Assembly (NCBI GenBank): GCA_039881145.1
Contig: JAYKKI010000037.1
Coordinates: 13,465,501-13,529,500, forward strand
Reading direction: 5' to 3'
From: Druceiella hillmani
Taxonomy: Eukaryota > Arthropoda > Insecta > Lepidoptera > Hepialidae
Length of the DNA stretch: 64,000 nucleotides
The notes beneath the pieces were generated by a model. It searched no databases. It saw only the letters and a list, made by a program, of their open reading frames with translations, and was not told where the DNA came from. Positions within the stretch are counted from its first letter, which is position 1, and each line of letters starts with the position of its first letter. A program made the translations under genes and the position numbers. Shown in pieces: positions 34,140-48,268 of this stretch.

Positions 34140-37100
34140 CAATTCAAAACAATATATTCTAGTCTCACCCACTTTTGTCGACATCTAGGTGATCGAAGTC
34201 CATTAACGCATCGATAAAAAATAAATATTTGATCACATCACTAAAGTACTCTGGTTCCTACTAGTAAAATATTTAAACTCGCAAGATGTATAATCACCAT
34301 AATTTAATTTTATAAGTTTATATCTAAAATAATGTTGTATTATCTGTGACCTGTAATAACCACCAAGTTACTTTTCAAAAATACTTATCGCATTCGACAA
34401 TTTATTTAGCTAATAATTTACATCTCTTATTACTATTGTTAATTTGATTTTCATCCCCTACGGCGCTATGCATTTTCATATTTCACCAAATTTACAGTAT
34501 CCCTTAAACTAGTCCGCCCTGTTATTAGTGTTATAACTGTTATCTTTATTAACTGTTACATATAATCATTTTTTGTCATATATTGTTTTGTTTATTATCA
34601 TCTTAATGAAAAACTTAATGTAAACCTTTTTTCTGCCATTGACAATTTGGTAGCGTCTTTATTGTCAGATATGGGAACAAATTTCGGTGAACTGAAGCAG
34701 AATATATGATATTAACAAAATAAAGATAAATGTACAATAACAAATGTTTTATTTCGAAAATATTTTGTTCAAGTTGAATTAGTCAATAAATAAGGATTAA
34801 TTCATTTACAGGGAATGCGGGGCAAACGGGGTCTGTCAGTGTAGGTGACCAATTATATCACGCATCTCAAGTGGTTGACACATTGTCTTATCGGTGAAAA
34901 AATCCATCGTTTCGATTTGTTACCATTTGTGTAAAAATGGTGTTTATTTTAAATTTAAATTTACAATCTCAACTCGATATTTTGCCAGTTAAAAGCACAT
35001 AGCGAGTATGTTAAAAAGTCTGTATGTTAATCTGTCTGTATGATGGTATTGGATGATTATGTAATTGATGGTATTGGTGATTATTACAACATATGTACAT
35101 AGTTACTGCAGTAGTGTGTTATTAAAACTACGGTGCTATTAAGAATAATAATCATCTGGACACATTTTTAAATGTTGCTTCCTAAAATTATAGTCATTTT
35201 TATTTTCAGATAAAAACATATCAGAGAATTGAAAGACGCGTCGCTTGACAATGTATAAACTATTATTTTATCGTGTACTTTTACCATTTTAAGACGCAAT
35301 TAATTTTATATAAATTTATGCAGTTAGTACCCAAATTGATAATTTTAAGTTAATGTCGTGTTATAAGTTAGGCAATAATATGTATTTGAATGTAATTATC
35401 GCTATTCCACACATAATGGATAGAAGAATACTCATAACATATAAAAAACACTAAAGTAGAACATAGTGACAGAACGGAACAACAGATCGCAGTTACCTGT
35501 CGATACCTATGACACGGTTATCCCTTGTGACACCGACATTATCTCTCTATAATGGCTTTGACGTTGATGGATCTAAATCTTTCATAGTGGACGTATATAC
35601 ATAGGCACAGTATATACGTACTCATGTAGCCAATACTGGGTCTATGTTTCGTTTTGTACATTCACGATCTTTCTCTTTTTATAACCTACAATAATCTTAA
35701 AATTTAGTACAAAGACCCTCCACTGCCTATTAACGGCAGCAGCGGGTTACGGTACTAGGTAATATAATATTATAAATGTGGAAGTGGAGTTTATTCTACT
35801 TTTATGCCAAAAATACTCATCCAAACTCCATGAAATTGTGAACATATGTCATGTAGATATACATATGTCAACATATTAGTACTAAAATAGATTTTTTCTT
35901 ATAATTAAAAAAATTGTCCTGTTGGGAATGAGAGCGTGAACATAAATAACATGTAGTACATACCAATAATATGACAACCTATGGTTACTAACTGCAATGG
36001 ACAAACTTTTCCGTTTTCATGCCATGTTTTCAGTCCTCCAAATATCAAATTACTTAGCCACTTTCATAATAAAGATTCACTTTTTTCACGAAAATATTTT
36101 CTTCATTTCGCCTCCATTGTTTCCTCCTTTAAACTCGACCCAAGCCGTGAGTCAAATGTAGTCATCTATAAGCTTATTTTATTTTAAAACACACCTTCAA
36201 ATCGTCAAAACTTTAACAGGTCTCACGAATGAAGAGGCTATTAAATTCCATGTGCTTCGTATTTTAAATCATTAACAACAATACATTGTTCATAAATCTC
36301 TAAAAGAAGGTTCAAATATTTGTATACCAGATTACGTTATTAATATGACTGCTACTTAATAATTAATTATCGATTGTAATCAGTGTAGGCCAAAAACTAT
36401 TTATAAAGGTAGTTAATTATGAAGGCAATATTAAGATGCCGTTAAAATAAACCAGAGTTTTTTGTCGTCGTACATACCTTATATATATTTTCCCTGTACA
36501 TATATTTTCCTTTTCTTTAATTAATTGAAAATATGTTCTTAATTTGTTATAATATTAACAAAAAAATCATAAACACTACTGAACAATTAATAAAAATAAG
36601 TAAATGTCGAATACTTTACTTCTTACTCAAAAATATATTCTCCACCTTCTTAACTATCCTTAAATTAAATATAATTCAATATTTATCTAATTTTTGTATT
36701 AAACCTTTTGGTATTTTTCTTTTATTACTAGTAATGAAGCAATGTCACTATGTAAAAATTAAATTAAAATCCTCCTGTATGATTAATTGAAACTGTTTCT
36801 GTTTGTGTGTGTTTCATTTTAACGCCATTAACTTTCTCTCTTCAATTATACAGCAATGCATTGCATATTTGAACAAAATCTCATGTATAAATATTTAAAT
36901 AAGTTTTTTAAATTCTAAAACTGATTCTAATAGCCATGAAAATGACCAGGAATTATTGTAAAAAATTGCATAACTCGAAACTAATTGGAAAAAGACCTGA
37001 GAGCTTAATAAACTAACGATCATTGGATAATATAACGGAATATATCAGGTTTGCTCCTTAGAGCCGCAAATGTCTCCCTAAAACAAAAAAATTAAAATGG

Positions 37101-37425
37101 TGGCAATTTAAAAATTCTCTTAACCACTATTCCCAAAATATCAAGCACTAATTCTATTTTTCCTTTATTTCTATTCTAAACTCTACCTACGTTTGAAATT
37201 TCACATTTTTAAGTCCAGTGGAATACCCGTACAGCATGGTAAAGCGAATTTAAAATATTAATCTTCATCACGTCTTTTCGCAAAACCTATGGGAAATAGA
37301 AGCTTTAGGACAAGGAAAGCCTTCAGTTACACCCTATATTTGAAACATCTATATCGTTTGTAAAGTATTCTTATAGATACTTAATACTATATAATGCGAT
37401 ACGACTTTGTCAAATTGGTCTTTTC
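34140..37425. other. Non-coding stretch
   Basis: No exon with both coding-like composition and borders was found. An 'ggtattggatgattatgta' segment is partly duplicated near 35045-35080. Nothing else stands out. Confidence 0.45.
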
Positions 37426-37429
37426 TTAA

Positions 37430-37730
37430 AACAGAAACAACGAGAAACATTATTTCCCCACCGCCCCCGTTCTCCTCTCTGCTGATCCCGCCCACAGGTT
37501 GCTACATTACATTATCAAGCCGCGAAGCCTTATCAGACAAGAGTCCGTCGGACGTCTTCAGCTCGATCCGCGCATCTATTGTACGACCGCGCTGTAATCA
37601 GCGATAAACAACGAGTCAGGTGGCCCGCGTGTGCGTCCGTACTGATTGCGCCGCCTCAGTGAACGGATCGACGACGCAGCGCATGGCGTCCCAATCAACC
37701 ATTACCTAGATTTCGACATAATGGTACGAG
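37430..37730 (+). promoter_or_regulatory. GC/CpG-rich island, candidate promoter and 5' exon
   Basis: This 300-bp stretch is much richer in G+C and CpG than the surrounding DNA (ccgcgaagcc, gtccgtcggacgtcttcagc, gatcgacgacgcagcgcatg). In insects such local islands often mark a first exon. An initiator-like TCAGT is present at 37655. ATG codons at 37683 and 37722 open only very short frames, and a weak donor-like ATG|GTACGA occurs at the second. It lies upstream of, and on the right strand for, the membrane-protein exons that begin at 48269. A link between them is inference only. Confidence 0.35.
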
Positions 37731-39115
37731 TCTAATTACTGATTATTTATTGTTTATTTCGTTCTCGTTTATATCAATCACGGGTAGAAGTGTCAATCAA
37801 AATTATGGTTCGAAAGTGATAAAGTTCAAATAGTGTTCAAACCTTACCCGCCTAATTCGATATGGTGATAGTGTTAGTGCCCAATGGAAGTTTTAATTAA
37901 GATATGATCTGTCCATAAAATGAGAAATCTTAGAAATATTATAAATATATGTATATATACAAATTATTCTAAATTCTCTGTTACCTATAACCTCGTAACT
38001 TTTGGAAAATTTGTCTAATTGTCATGCTATTTTTATCGTCGTTAATTGTACTTCGTATTTCTAAATTTTTAATAAATAAAATAGTGAGCGACGTTAATCA
38101 CGCATGAGATGTGTTTGATTAAAGATAAGTTCATTATTCTACTTCATTTTAAGTCGTGCTTCATTTGCAAGTCGTGGGTGAACATTCACTGGGGTATTTG
38201 GTTAATCTATTTTTTATTTTATAAATTATAATTTCAAAGTTCAGTAAATTGACACGGAGTCCAAAATTGTAGACATTTTGAAAATCTATCGAGTTATAAA
38301 GTTTTAAAAGTAACGATTAGACGGGGAAGGCAATAGTGACTTGTGACGTCATTCTTAGTAATGTTCATTGTAGTCTGTGAGTGGGAATGAGACAAATGTA
38401 TTAGGATGCTATTGGAATTTTACAACTAATGCTAATTTGCTAATGCTATTTAAGTATTAACTACAGTTGCAAAATAACGATACGTTATATTACCAAATTT
38501 ATTTTCTAGTTGCGGCCGCTACAGTATTTACAATTGTAAAAATCAACGTGGGGTATATTATTTTAGAATGCTATAACTGTTAAATACTATTTATATATTA
38601 ATCGATTGATTCATTAACGTCATAAGTCTCGGTTTAAATAGTCCTGTGTTACTGTTTTGAGCGGCGCATTCGTTTATTACTCTATTTGATTAATGTTGTA
38701 CATGAACCGTGATTATTTATATCTAAGATTATATGAATAATTTACAATAAAAATATAACGTGTTAATAGTTACACGTAGATTTGCAACTTTAATTATTGT
38801 ATTTTTATTTTGTTTAGTATTTTAATTTTTTAGTGTTAGTTATTTGTAAGGGTTTCTTGATCCATCGTAAAAAGACACATAGTCCTCATAGAACTTTATT
38901 AATTATTTTTTGAACTTTGATATCAGTCGTCAAAGATATACACCTTATTTATGGAACTTCTTCAAAGATATCTCCGATCACCGTGCCATATATATGTATA
39001 ATTTCAGACAAAAGAACTTGCTTATCCTGAGAACGAGCCGAACAACTAATATTTTGTAATAAAAAATAATTAAATATACATTTATATATGTAATTGAAGT
39101 TATTATTGTAAGTGT

Positions 39116-39156
39116 GTAATGTATTTCCGATCAATTCTTGATTGGAAATACATTAC
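39116..39156. repeat. 19-bp-arm hairpin with one mismatch
   Basis: Left arm 39116-39134 (gtaatgtatttccgatcaa) pairs with 39138-39156 (ttgattggaaatacattac) with one mismatch and a 3-base loop. Confidence 0.8.
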
Positions 39157-42100
39157 AAGTAATTCTAGCCTGGAGGTTATTTGATAATGTTTTAAAATCC
39201 CTCGAAATATTTTTGAAGTACTCAGAAATTTATGAATTAATAACAAACAAAAAACTGCGTTCCTATACATTTAGCATTGTAAAATAGTTACTCACTTCTC
39301 CAGCAAGCAAGCGAGATTTGTTTATATTAAGGCACGCTAATTATTACTTCGAAAAAAAAATGTTTAAACAAAACAAAATTAAAAATAAAACTGCCGTTTT
39401 GTTCATACCCTTTGTTCCTTCATTTTTTTAACTATCAAATACAATACATCTATCAAATACAAGATATTTTAAATGTATATATATTTTAACAAATAACTGG
39501 TAGCAAGATTTTTGAATGTATATATTTAAAAAATGACTACCGATATCTCATTCAAAGACTATGTAATTCGTAAAACAAATCGTAGAAATATTTAGCAAAC
39601 CACGCTGACGCTGTAAACTCCCATAATAAGATACACTTCGCAATGTTATAAATAATGGTAAAGCTAATAAGCGTAATAAAAATACACTTCGATCTTCGAC
39701 TACTAGCATCTGTCACAAAAATAGTCTGTTAATTTATCATTAAAATTAGCTTGCTAATTGCGAATACCTTATCAGAATTAAAGTTAATGTAAATTAGCAT
39801 TAACGCCCATCGCTATCTACCATTACATTTACAAGCTAATAACTCGCTTATTCTTTAATTAATTTTTCTAACCTATTCAATACTTGTTGCAAACAGCAAA
39901 TTCAGAAGCAGACTGCTCCTACCCAATTAAAATCTTCCTCAATAAATATCAAAACTTTCATAAATAATATATCAAAATAATGTAGTTCCAATTTTAATAT
40001 TTTTGGTGTCTAACATTTTTTCAAAATATTTAATTTTACCATGTAATAACAAACAAGAATTTTCAGTTTTACTTATATGTTAGTATGTGTTTATATTCCG
40101 GTACAATTATCATATCCACGACTTTTAAGATCTTGAAAAATCTCCCCCTCAAAAATAAATCTCTCTCAAAATCCTCAGAAAATTTAGCCAATATGAAATG
40201 TAAACAAATGCATTTGGTATACTCTTTTAATACTCTGACTAACAATTTTTTACGACGACTGCTAAATTCTTGGAAATTTATCTTTAAGCAAATTATACTT
40301 TTCGCTTTGTAAGTGACTAATGGCTGTTTTGAATAATTGACCCTATATCTGGATATCGTGGCGTCGTAAAACACATTATATTAATTTTCTGATACTCTTA
40401 GCGAGTTATACGTTTGTTAAAATGTTACAATTTAACGGTTGTCAATTTAAAAAAAACCTTAAAAAAGAAAAAGAGCTACATGTAGCTATGTAAAGATTTC
40501 TAATAAAGATACTGCCAAATTAAATATTTTGAAGATTTAACATCGATCATCGATTGTAGTTTTTTATATCGGTATCACATCACACTTAACCACCTCTGAA
40601 ATGCGACAAAAAAATTGCGGCTAAGTATTCAAAATCCCATTTCACCTGTTCAAAACGGTGGGAGAGGGATAGAATATTTATTCGCTCGCACTCTCTTGCC
40701 ACTATTATAAACCAGATGGAAGTATTTAGATGGATATTTGTTTAGCGTGTCTATACGCATCGTCATTTAATGATGAACATATAAATTTTTTAAATTCGTC
40801 TTTAATGCAATAGAAATATACGTACTGCAAATTTATTACTGGAAAAGCAATCTGTTCGGATCAACCGTAGCTAAGGAATGTAAACAATTAATTTCCAGGA
40901 GAGCTGTAAAACATTGTACTTATTTCAAAATTACCAAAATTTTATTGAAAAATTAAAAAAACATGTGCATGTATAATAATAAATATTCCAAAAAATACCT
41001 AAATTGGCATATCGGGTGGGAAACGGAACGAGACGTGAAGGAAAACAAAATGAAGAAAGGAAAATAGCGCGAGTAAAGTTTGAAAAGGCATGATTTATTC
41101 AGACGACTATTGAAAGCTTATATGTATTTTGCATTTCTAACAATTTCTTCCAATAAATAATTGTGAATAAGTTAAACTCATATCAATTTACGTTAAAATC
41201 AGATACTATTGCCTATAGTGATTATTCATTTTCAATTCTATTCAACATTTCAAGCGGGATTCTCTAGACTTTTAGCCCTGTGTCATATTGCATATTGTTA
41301 TCCAGATAACGCGTACGAGACGTAATGCAAACTGACATCAGAGACGTTTCGTGCAATTTGATCCGTTTCCATGAATGCATCCTGTTCCACAAATAATTTG
41401 CGCTTCCAAAAAAATATAAAAGCAATTACGAAATTTAAATAACAATTATTAAATTTAAGATATGCCATTTGTAATTCGATTTGTGAGTAAAATGATCATT
41501 TTTCGTTACCAAGTAAATTTTTGGAGCTTTAGATAAGATTTTTTTTAAGATATTTGATATCGTAAATGTCTGTGTCTTCACAGTATTTTGTAGCTAAACA
41601 AGTTATGTGGAAATAGGAAAATACCTTAAATTTCAATTCGGACTTCATCATATTTACCTTTATGATTATGCACAGAAAATGAAAGCACATACATTTTAAG
41701 TCTTGTTGCTTTTTACACTGTTCGTATATCAAATATTTTCAGCCTGCTTTCATTTTTGTCTTGCACGCCTTCATTTTTCATTTCATTTTTACTATAAATA
41801 ACATCTTCTTCGATTTATGTGTCGTTAATTTTTAGCGACTAAATATTCTAAACATTTATTTCTTAATTTTTACAATTTTAATTTTTTATCTGATCTTTGA
41901 GAGAAGTTTATTTCATTTGATTAATTTTTGTTCACTTTTTTCAACGCATACTTCTATTTATTGTCATTCGTCGGTAGATTTTTTCAACGCGTACCTCAAA
42001 TAGTTTCAGTGAATTGTTATTAAAATTATTAAAAATTGTTATTAAAAGTTAAGCGCAACCAGCATTGTATTTGAAAAGCGCGAAAGGAAGGGCGGTCTGA

Positions 42101-43645
42101 AGCAAAAAATAAACCATTTTTTCTTAGTCGACTATTTTTCAAAAACATTAAAAACCCTTATTGAAAATAGTTAACGTGGAAATGGAAACAAAACATTTAT
42201 GTTTCTATAAGAAAATTTGTTTCAAGTGAACATTAAGTATCTTGGATCTTTTAAACACGTCATTTTATTTATGTATTTCTTTTGAAGGACTCATTTTCGA
42301 TGTCCGCTCCTGCGCACAAAGGTCGTTTATGGATCCCAGTAAATTTCAGCCGCGTTTTGACTCGTCATAACGTAGGAACCGATCTTGCAATGATGATTAT
42401 GTCATATGTCCAATCGTTAAGAAATCCTCTCTTTTTGTAGCCGGACAGAATGTTTCTACAAGCTTAATTGTTTTATTAATAATTAAATTATAGTAAGACA
42501 TACATTGTTTAAAAAAACAATCTAAAAACATTCCTTTTTATGTTAACAAATTACAAGACCTAATTGTTTGCACAAGAACTACAAAAGATTTGCACTATAT
42601 GTATTCCTTCCACTTCAACGTTTAATTTTGAACCTAGTAATTATTTTTACATTACACTTTAGAATTTATAACGTCAGAAAGTAAAAAAAAAATTGAGTAA
42701 CTATAATTTTATATCGTATAATTAATATAATATAAAATAGTAATTCTGTAATTTTTGCCTGTAAATACAACAGATGTATATTGCAAATATAACTTATTTC
42801 TCTATCATCACAATCGATTAATATATATTGAAATTTATTTTTAACGAATAATACGTGAATTAAATTAACATTTGCATAATTGCATCAACTTTGTCTAATA
42901 CCATCGCTTAGGTAGCTTGATTCATTACGTAATCAGTACAAATTAAGTAAGGAGAATACGTCACTATCTCACTTTTATAGTTGAGTGCATATGTGACTCT
43001 TTGTTCGTAATGAAATAATGTATCATGAGTATGATATTGAAAAGATAAAAGTGTAGTTAAACGTATAAAGTAATACTGCGAAAAGACTAATAAAGTGAGC
43101 ACAAATAAATGAGCTCTTAGAGGATATGTGGAAAGGGGCATGAAAATTTATAATTTACTAAAAGCTCCTACTCAATTCATAAAGTAAAGAAAGAGCTTTC
43201 CACTGAAAGCTTAACATTTATGAAATTACACCCTTGCAAACCGATAAAATACAAACATTATCAAGCATTATCTCTAAGAATCACACTTCTCACAACTTCT
43301 ATATGTTATATTTATGTCCGTTCTACCCTTCTCAAATACGTAAATATGTATTTGTATTAAAATATATACTCATAATAAAATGTTAATTAAGTGATCTACA
43401 GACACGACACCGTATAAAAATCACAGGACGAATTTTAATGACTCTTGCAGTTTTATATCTCGGAAGCTTGACTAACGTCTGTAATAGAGATTATTACTTT
43501 ATTCTTCATAGGGTTTATTATATTACATATTTTTAGATAATGTTGCGTCAATGTCGAGTTTAGGATTTAATGTAAGCCAAAATTTATATATGGCTTTCAC
43601 TAAAATATCACATGGTTTGAGATTCAAATCTAGGTTGTTTTTGTT

Positions 43646-43650
<5 letters not shown>

Positions 43651-43699
<49 letters not shown>
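43651..43699. repeat. (TA)n microsatellite
   Basis: About 24 uninterrupted TA units. Confidence 0.97.
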
Positions 43700-43702
<3 letters not shown>

Positions 43703-44885
43703 TATTTGAGTCGCGCACCACACAGAGACAACTGGTCTCATTTGAAGTGAGCTTTACTAGAATGTTAGAGAATAGAAGGCTTAAAATTAAAATGTGGAAT
43801 AACTTTCGTTTCGATCGAATGTTCGCTAAGGGTCTTGAAATTTAATTATTAGCACTCACACAGCAATAACCAACCCCGCTGGTTAAGAACAAACGAATAG
43901 AAATTGTCGTGACTATTACAGTGATTTAGCTTCTATATAAGATATTTCTATTCTCGAACGAAGCCGCGGCAAATTTCAAAATAATTAAATTCCAAAGCTA
44001 AAAAGGAATCCTTAGATAATTTTTTTATCCGGCTGTCCCTAGTTTTCGCCTCCATTAGTCAATGACACCAAATAAAATGGTCATAAAGCAATAGCTAAAG
44101 CTGATATCACCCTTGGCGTTTTGCGGTAACATAATCTCTCGCAATCAAAAGATAACGGTCTAAACGTGTGGAGTGTTGATAATTCTGATTCACCAGCACT
44201 CTGATTACAGCCTCGCTAGCATAATGGCGCATTAACGTTGACGTTATTTGTTGTTATCGCTCTTTACTGCTGGAGAATATTCATTCAATAGCCTCTAGTG
44301 AAGAATCGAATTTCGAAGACCATGTGTTTCCAAAGTAAACAACAATTTGTTTACTTTTCTTTTAAAATAAACATAGCCAAAATTGGATTATATCTTCTGA
44401 TTACACCCAACTAGCTACCCTTCTAAGCTTTGTCCGGACACATTACTGCATTTTATTTCAAACGTTTTTTTTCAAGTTCATAATTATGTGTTCTGTGTTC
44501 TAATCGAGTATACAATGGTATGGACCATTCTTGTAAGCATCCTGGGACTTTATTTTAAATTTGATTGTTATGTACACTCCTTTCATATAATATTTCAAAC
44601 TGGCCCCGCAGAGTTGTTCTGCCCTTTGAAACAGCGCCACATATCGGGTCCAGATTTTGTGATTTTCTTTTAGGCACTAAACTCATATATGTTGCGGACA
44701 TAATTCATTTTGGTCCATAAATAAAGAATTTGGTAATCACTTGACTACAGCACCCGCTATCGAATCCTATCATAGCTATTAATCATCATTTTGACAAAAC
44801 GTATATATTGTGTGAATATGATCTCAATCGGTCAGGTCGTTCAGAAATTACCAACACGATCACTAACAGACGCCCCAACGATTGG

Positions 44886-45490
44886 GCGTTTTTATAATTT
44901 TGCACGATAACGGCACAGCACGATATTTCGTACCATCGCGATTTAATATGGAGTTAAAATGTATAGGATTAACGGGAGACGCTTTTAAATTTCTGTCGCC
45001 AATGACGTCAAGCCGCTCACATCCACGGTAAATACGCCGTTGCCATAGCACAGCTCGTCTCCGTAAAATGACAAATATTTTGTGGTCGCGGTAATGTTGA
45101 GACTGTACGTGTATCTATAAGAATAACACATATGGCTGAGTGAGTGTGCACTCGTGTCCCTTCTTTCCGACTTCCCCCGCCCATTATTTCTACGCAACGT
45201 AGTAGAAGATGCGTTCGCATGTTTTTGTTTTAAGATTTTCGATTGGCCAACATGGAGTTCAAATACGACATATTAAATATATTAAAGTTATATTAAGATA
45301 TATTAAATATAGGAGACGTAGTAGCTGTGTTATAGCTGTCATAATTAATGTCCGATCTCTGCCATAAAACTACACAAATGGCATTAACGTCCACGATATG
45401 TAAATTATAAAAGCATTCCACGGCACGATATTGCAGTATTTGTCTACAATGTATCGTGCCGTACCGTGATGTGCAAAATTATAAACGATT
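44886..45490. mobile_element. ~600-bp MITE-like element
   Basis: The left end (44886 on: gcgtttttataattttgcac, then gataacggcacagcacgata) matches the reverse complement of the right end (45452-45490: cgtttataattttgcacatc, then acggtacggcacgata). It is an imperfect terminal inverted repeat of about 36 bp. An internal partial copy of the end (ccacggcacgatattgcag) lies near 45420. The interior is GC-richer than the flanks and has no transposase. Superfamily and target-site duplication are not clear. Confidence 0.6.
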
Positions 45491-46016
45491 ACCATTATGT
45501 GTAATAAGATAGTTGTTTAACTCAAAAATATTTATAAAATATGGGTAATTTTTAAAGAAAAAACGAGGTATAATAAAGAATGTGTAACAATTATCAATTT
45601 ACATAGTAAAATGTTTTTGTATATTTTCATATTGTTTACAATTTCTTCATACAGTATTTTAATGTCGCTGTAACGGTTTAACAGTTTAACCCAAAAATAC
45701 AATCGACGCACTTCTACTGCATGCACTTAAATAATAGTTATTTTATATCCCTCACACGTTTTAAAAATGTATTAGAAGATGATAGTTAAATAGAAGACTG
45801 ATAAACCGTTTTTGTGCCAAACCATAAATAACAAACAAATTCTCCTCTTTATAAAATTCCTGTGATATTTTTAAGTAAAACTTCTTTACGCACGCTTGAC
45901 TTGGGGAGTGAGCTGGCGAATGCGTGACGAGAGCGTTACGAAAAGTGTGATCGGGCGAGGCGAACGGAATTTGAGAGGGGGATATAAGTTAGTGAAGACG
46001 GAAAGAGAGAGAGTTA

Positions 46017-46207
46017 CGTTTCGTATATTATTGTACGGACACGAGAGAGAGGTGCGAGCACACATTTCTCTCTTTCTCTCATAGGCAGTTATGTTTCGTA
46101 TATCTAAGACACAGTGCAAGCCTATTGTCTGTATCAGTAGTATCACTGTAGGAGCAAGAGAGAGCAGTGCGCGCGCACATTTTCTTTCTCTCTTCCTCTC
46201 ATAGCCA
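46017..46207. repeat. Duplicated GAGA/TCTC-flanked unit
   Basis: A block reading cacgagagagaggtgcgagc, then 'acacatttctctctttctct' and catag(g/c)cag occurs at about 46031-46086 and again, diverged, at 46146-46207. Each copy has a GA-rich start and a TC-rich end and so can pair with itself. Period is about 118 bp. A (TA)n run follows. Confidence 0.6.
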
Positions 46208-46236
46208 GCAGTGCATGAAAAAGAAAAAAAGAAAAA

Positions 46237-46277
46237 TATATATATATATATATATAGATATATATATATAAATATAT

Positions 46278-46323
<46 letters not shown>
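46237..46323. repeat. (TA)n microsatellite
   Basis: About 43 TA-type units broken by a few TAGA and AAAT variants. Confidence 0.96.
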
Positions 46324-46326
<3 letters not shown>

Positions 46327-47730
46327 AGTTTGCTAGCGTTACGCGATTGTAAATTCATTTTAAAGTTCATATTTTGTGAATTTGAAGTTTTACTTCAGTC
46401 GTGTGGTCTAAAGCACACTCGTTTTTTTATTTCTAATTATAATCTTCCTTAAGAGGTAGCCATATACTGAGACTAGAGAATACTTAGTATCAAATATTAT
46501 ACAAAACCCTTAACATAAACAAATTGATAAATATCGTCAAGCTGTATTCCCCGGTAACAAATGAATTACTTTCCAAATATTTATATCGTGGCAGTTCTAT
46601 CAGTTTCAGGTAAAATTAAATAGGTAGCTACATTTATGAAAAGAGTAATATTTTTAATGTTAAACCGTTTCTCCTCTCGTTCGTCTGTTCTTACATAAAT
46701 ACGCGCATACGATAATTTCGTGAACTGTAGATATGTCACAATTTGTAAGAAAAATAATAAACTAATAAATTTCCGTAAAACAATGGCGCCTTCATAATTA
46801 AATACGTTAAAATTTAAGGGAATGCCATAACTCTTAACTTTTTTATAAATATTCTTATAATTCATTTGAAGTCTCAATTAAATGTTAACCAAATTATTTG
46901 CTAATTAATTAAATTTCAATAATTAATTTAGATAATACGATGGAGCCCAAATCTCAAAATATTTGTCATTTTACGATCGTGTCAAGCAGATATACGTTTC
47001 GTTACATAAAAACGCGACATCGCGTTCATGCCATAAATTTCGCATGATACTCCCACAGAAACAACCGCGTTTCCATTTTATTATATATGTATAAATTATC
47101 CAAGGAGATCACCAAAACTGGTCACGCTCTAATGAGAATAATTTAATTCTGAGAAAATCTCAGAAATAGAAAATCTTGAATCAAAAATTTAACTATTAGA
47201 ATGTAAAAATAAATCATTATTCAGTAGATACCACCAAACAGTAATTGCTATACTATATTGACACGTGAAATATTAATTGATACGCCTTTGTGTACTTAAC
47301 TTAATTAGGAAAAAAACATATTTCTAATGTCTGGTAACATGCCCTTATACTCCTTTAAATGTGGAAAATAGTTTAATTGAAGTTTCTTGACATATCACTA
47401 AAGTATTGAGCTTAATATGTTTTAAGTCCCAATCATTTTAAGGTAACCTACTTGGTGGCTTTAAAACATAAGCCAAAAATCAGAATATGAAAAATATTAA
47501 TTCAGTTCGTTGAAAATAAATATCATTTTCCAAATTATATTTGTTGATCAAACCAGAATAGAGTACGCAAAAAAAAACAAATAAAGAACTAAATCTAATA
47601 ACGGAATAAGAAATTTAAACGGAATGAGGACTTTTAAACAAATTAAGAGAAAATAAGCAATTTTTCAACGTCGGAATAAGAATTTTAATTTCGGAAATAA
47701 TTTGGAAAATGAAATTTCAATTGAGACTTT

Positions 47731-47937
47731 GTCAGACTATAATTTAGATATTTTCAGACTATAATTTATATTTTGTTATACTATAATTTAGATATTGTCA
47801 GACTATAATATAGATTTTATCAGACTGTAATTTAGATATTGTCAGACTATAATTTATATTTTGTTAGACTATAATTTAGATTTTGTTAGATTATAATTTA
47901 TATTTTGTTAGACTATAACTTAGATATTGTTAGTCCC
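47731..47937. repeat. 22-bp minisatellite, nine to ten units
   Basis: Units of the form gtcagactataatttagata plus tt repeat with exact 22-bp spacing. The 'gact' mark (or a variant) falls at 47735, 47757, 47779, 47801, 47823, 47845, 47867, 47889 and 47911. Substitutions alternate between 'agat' and 'atat' and between 'gtcag' and 'gttag', hinting at higher-order copying. It lies 330 bp upstream of the first exon of the membrane-protein gene. Confidence 0.95.
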
Positions 47938-48268
47938 TTGCTGATAAAACGATAATGACTGCAGAAAAATTTAAATTCCTGATTACAAATTTATGTTTCA
48001 AATAAAAATTATCTTTAGTTATATTCTAATATTAAATTTCTACAATCAATCATATAATTGAGTTCGAACCTTTTGATATCATTGTTGAAAATTAAAGCAT
48101 AGTTTGAGTTTTAATTCCGTAGGCCAGAGCGACTATTTACTATTCAAACCACATTTCTTCACGTCAACAACTTACTTCGACATCGATCTTTGTTAGGCAT
48201 GAACAAAATATCTATTGTCTACCATTATCGCTGCCATCCACTACGACCAATTAAACCTATGTCCGCAG

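Larger units (their letters stand above)
37735..44880. other. Non-coding stretch, possibly intron or intergenic
   Basis: No exon is supported. Minor elements are an imperfect hairpin at 39116-39156 and a (TA)n run at 43651-43699. If the 37.6-kb island is the first exon of the membrane-protein gene, this would be part of its first intron. Confidence 0.4.

Noticed and set aside
44488..44673. 61-codon plus-strand frame with a hydrophobic start
   Set aside because: No exon borders or similarity; composition fits chance.
44985..45220. Overlapping minus-strand frames with Arg- and Ser-rich peptides
   Set aside because: They lie inside the GC-richer MITE-like element and show no domain or borders.
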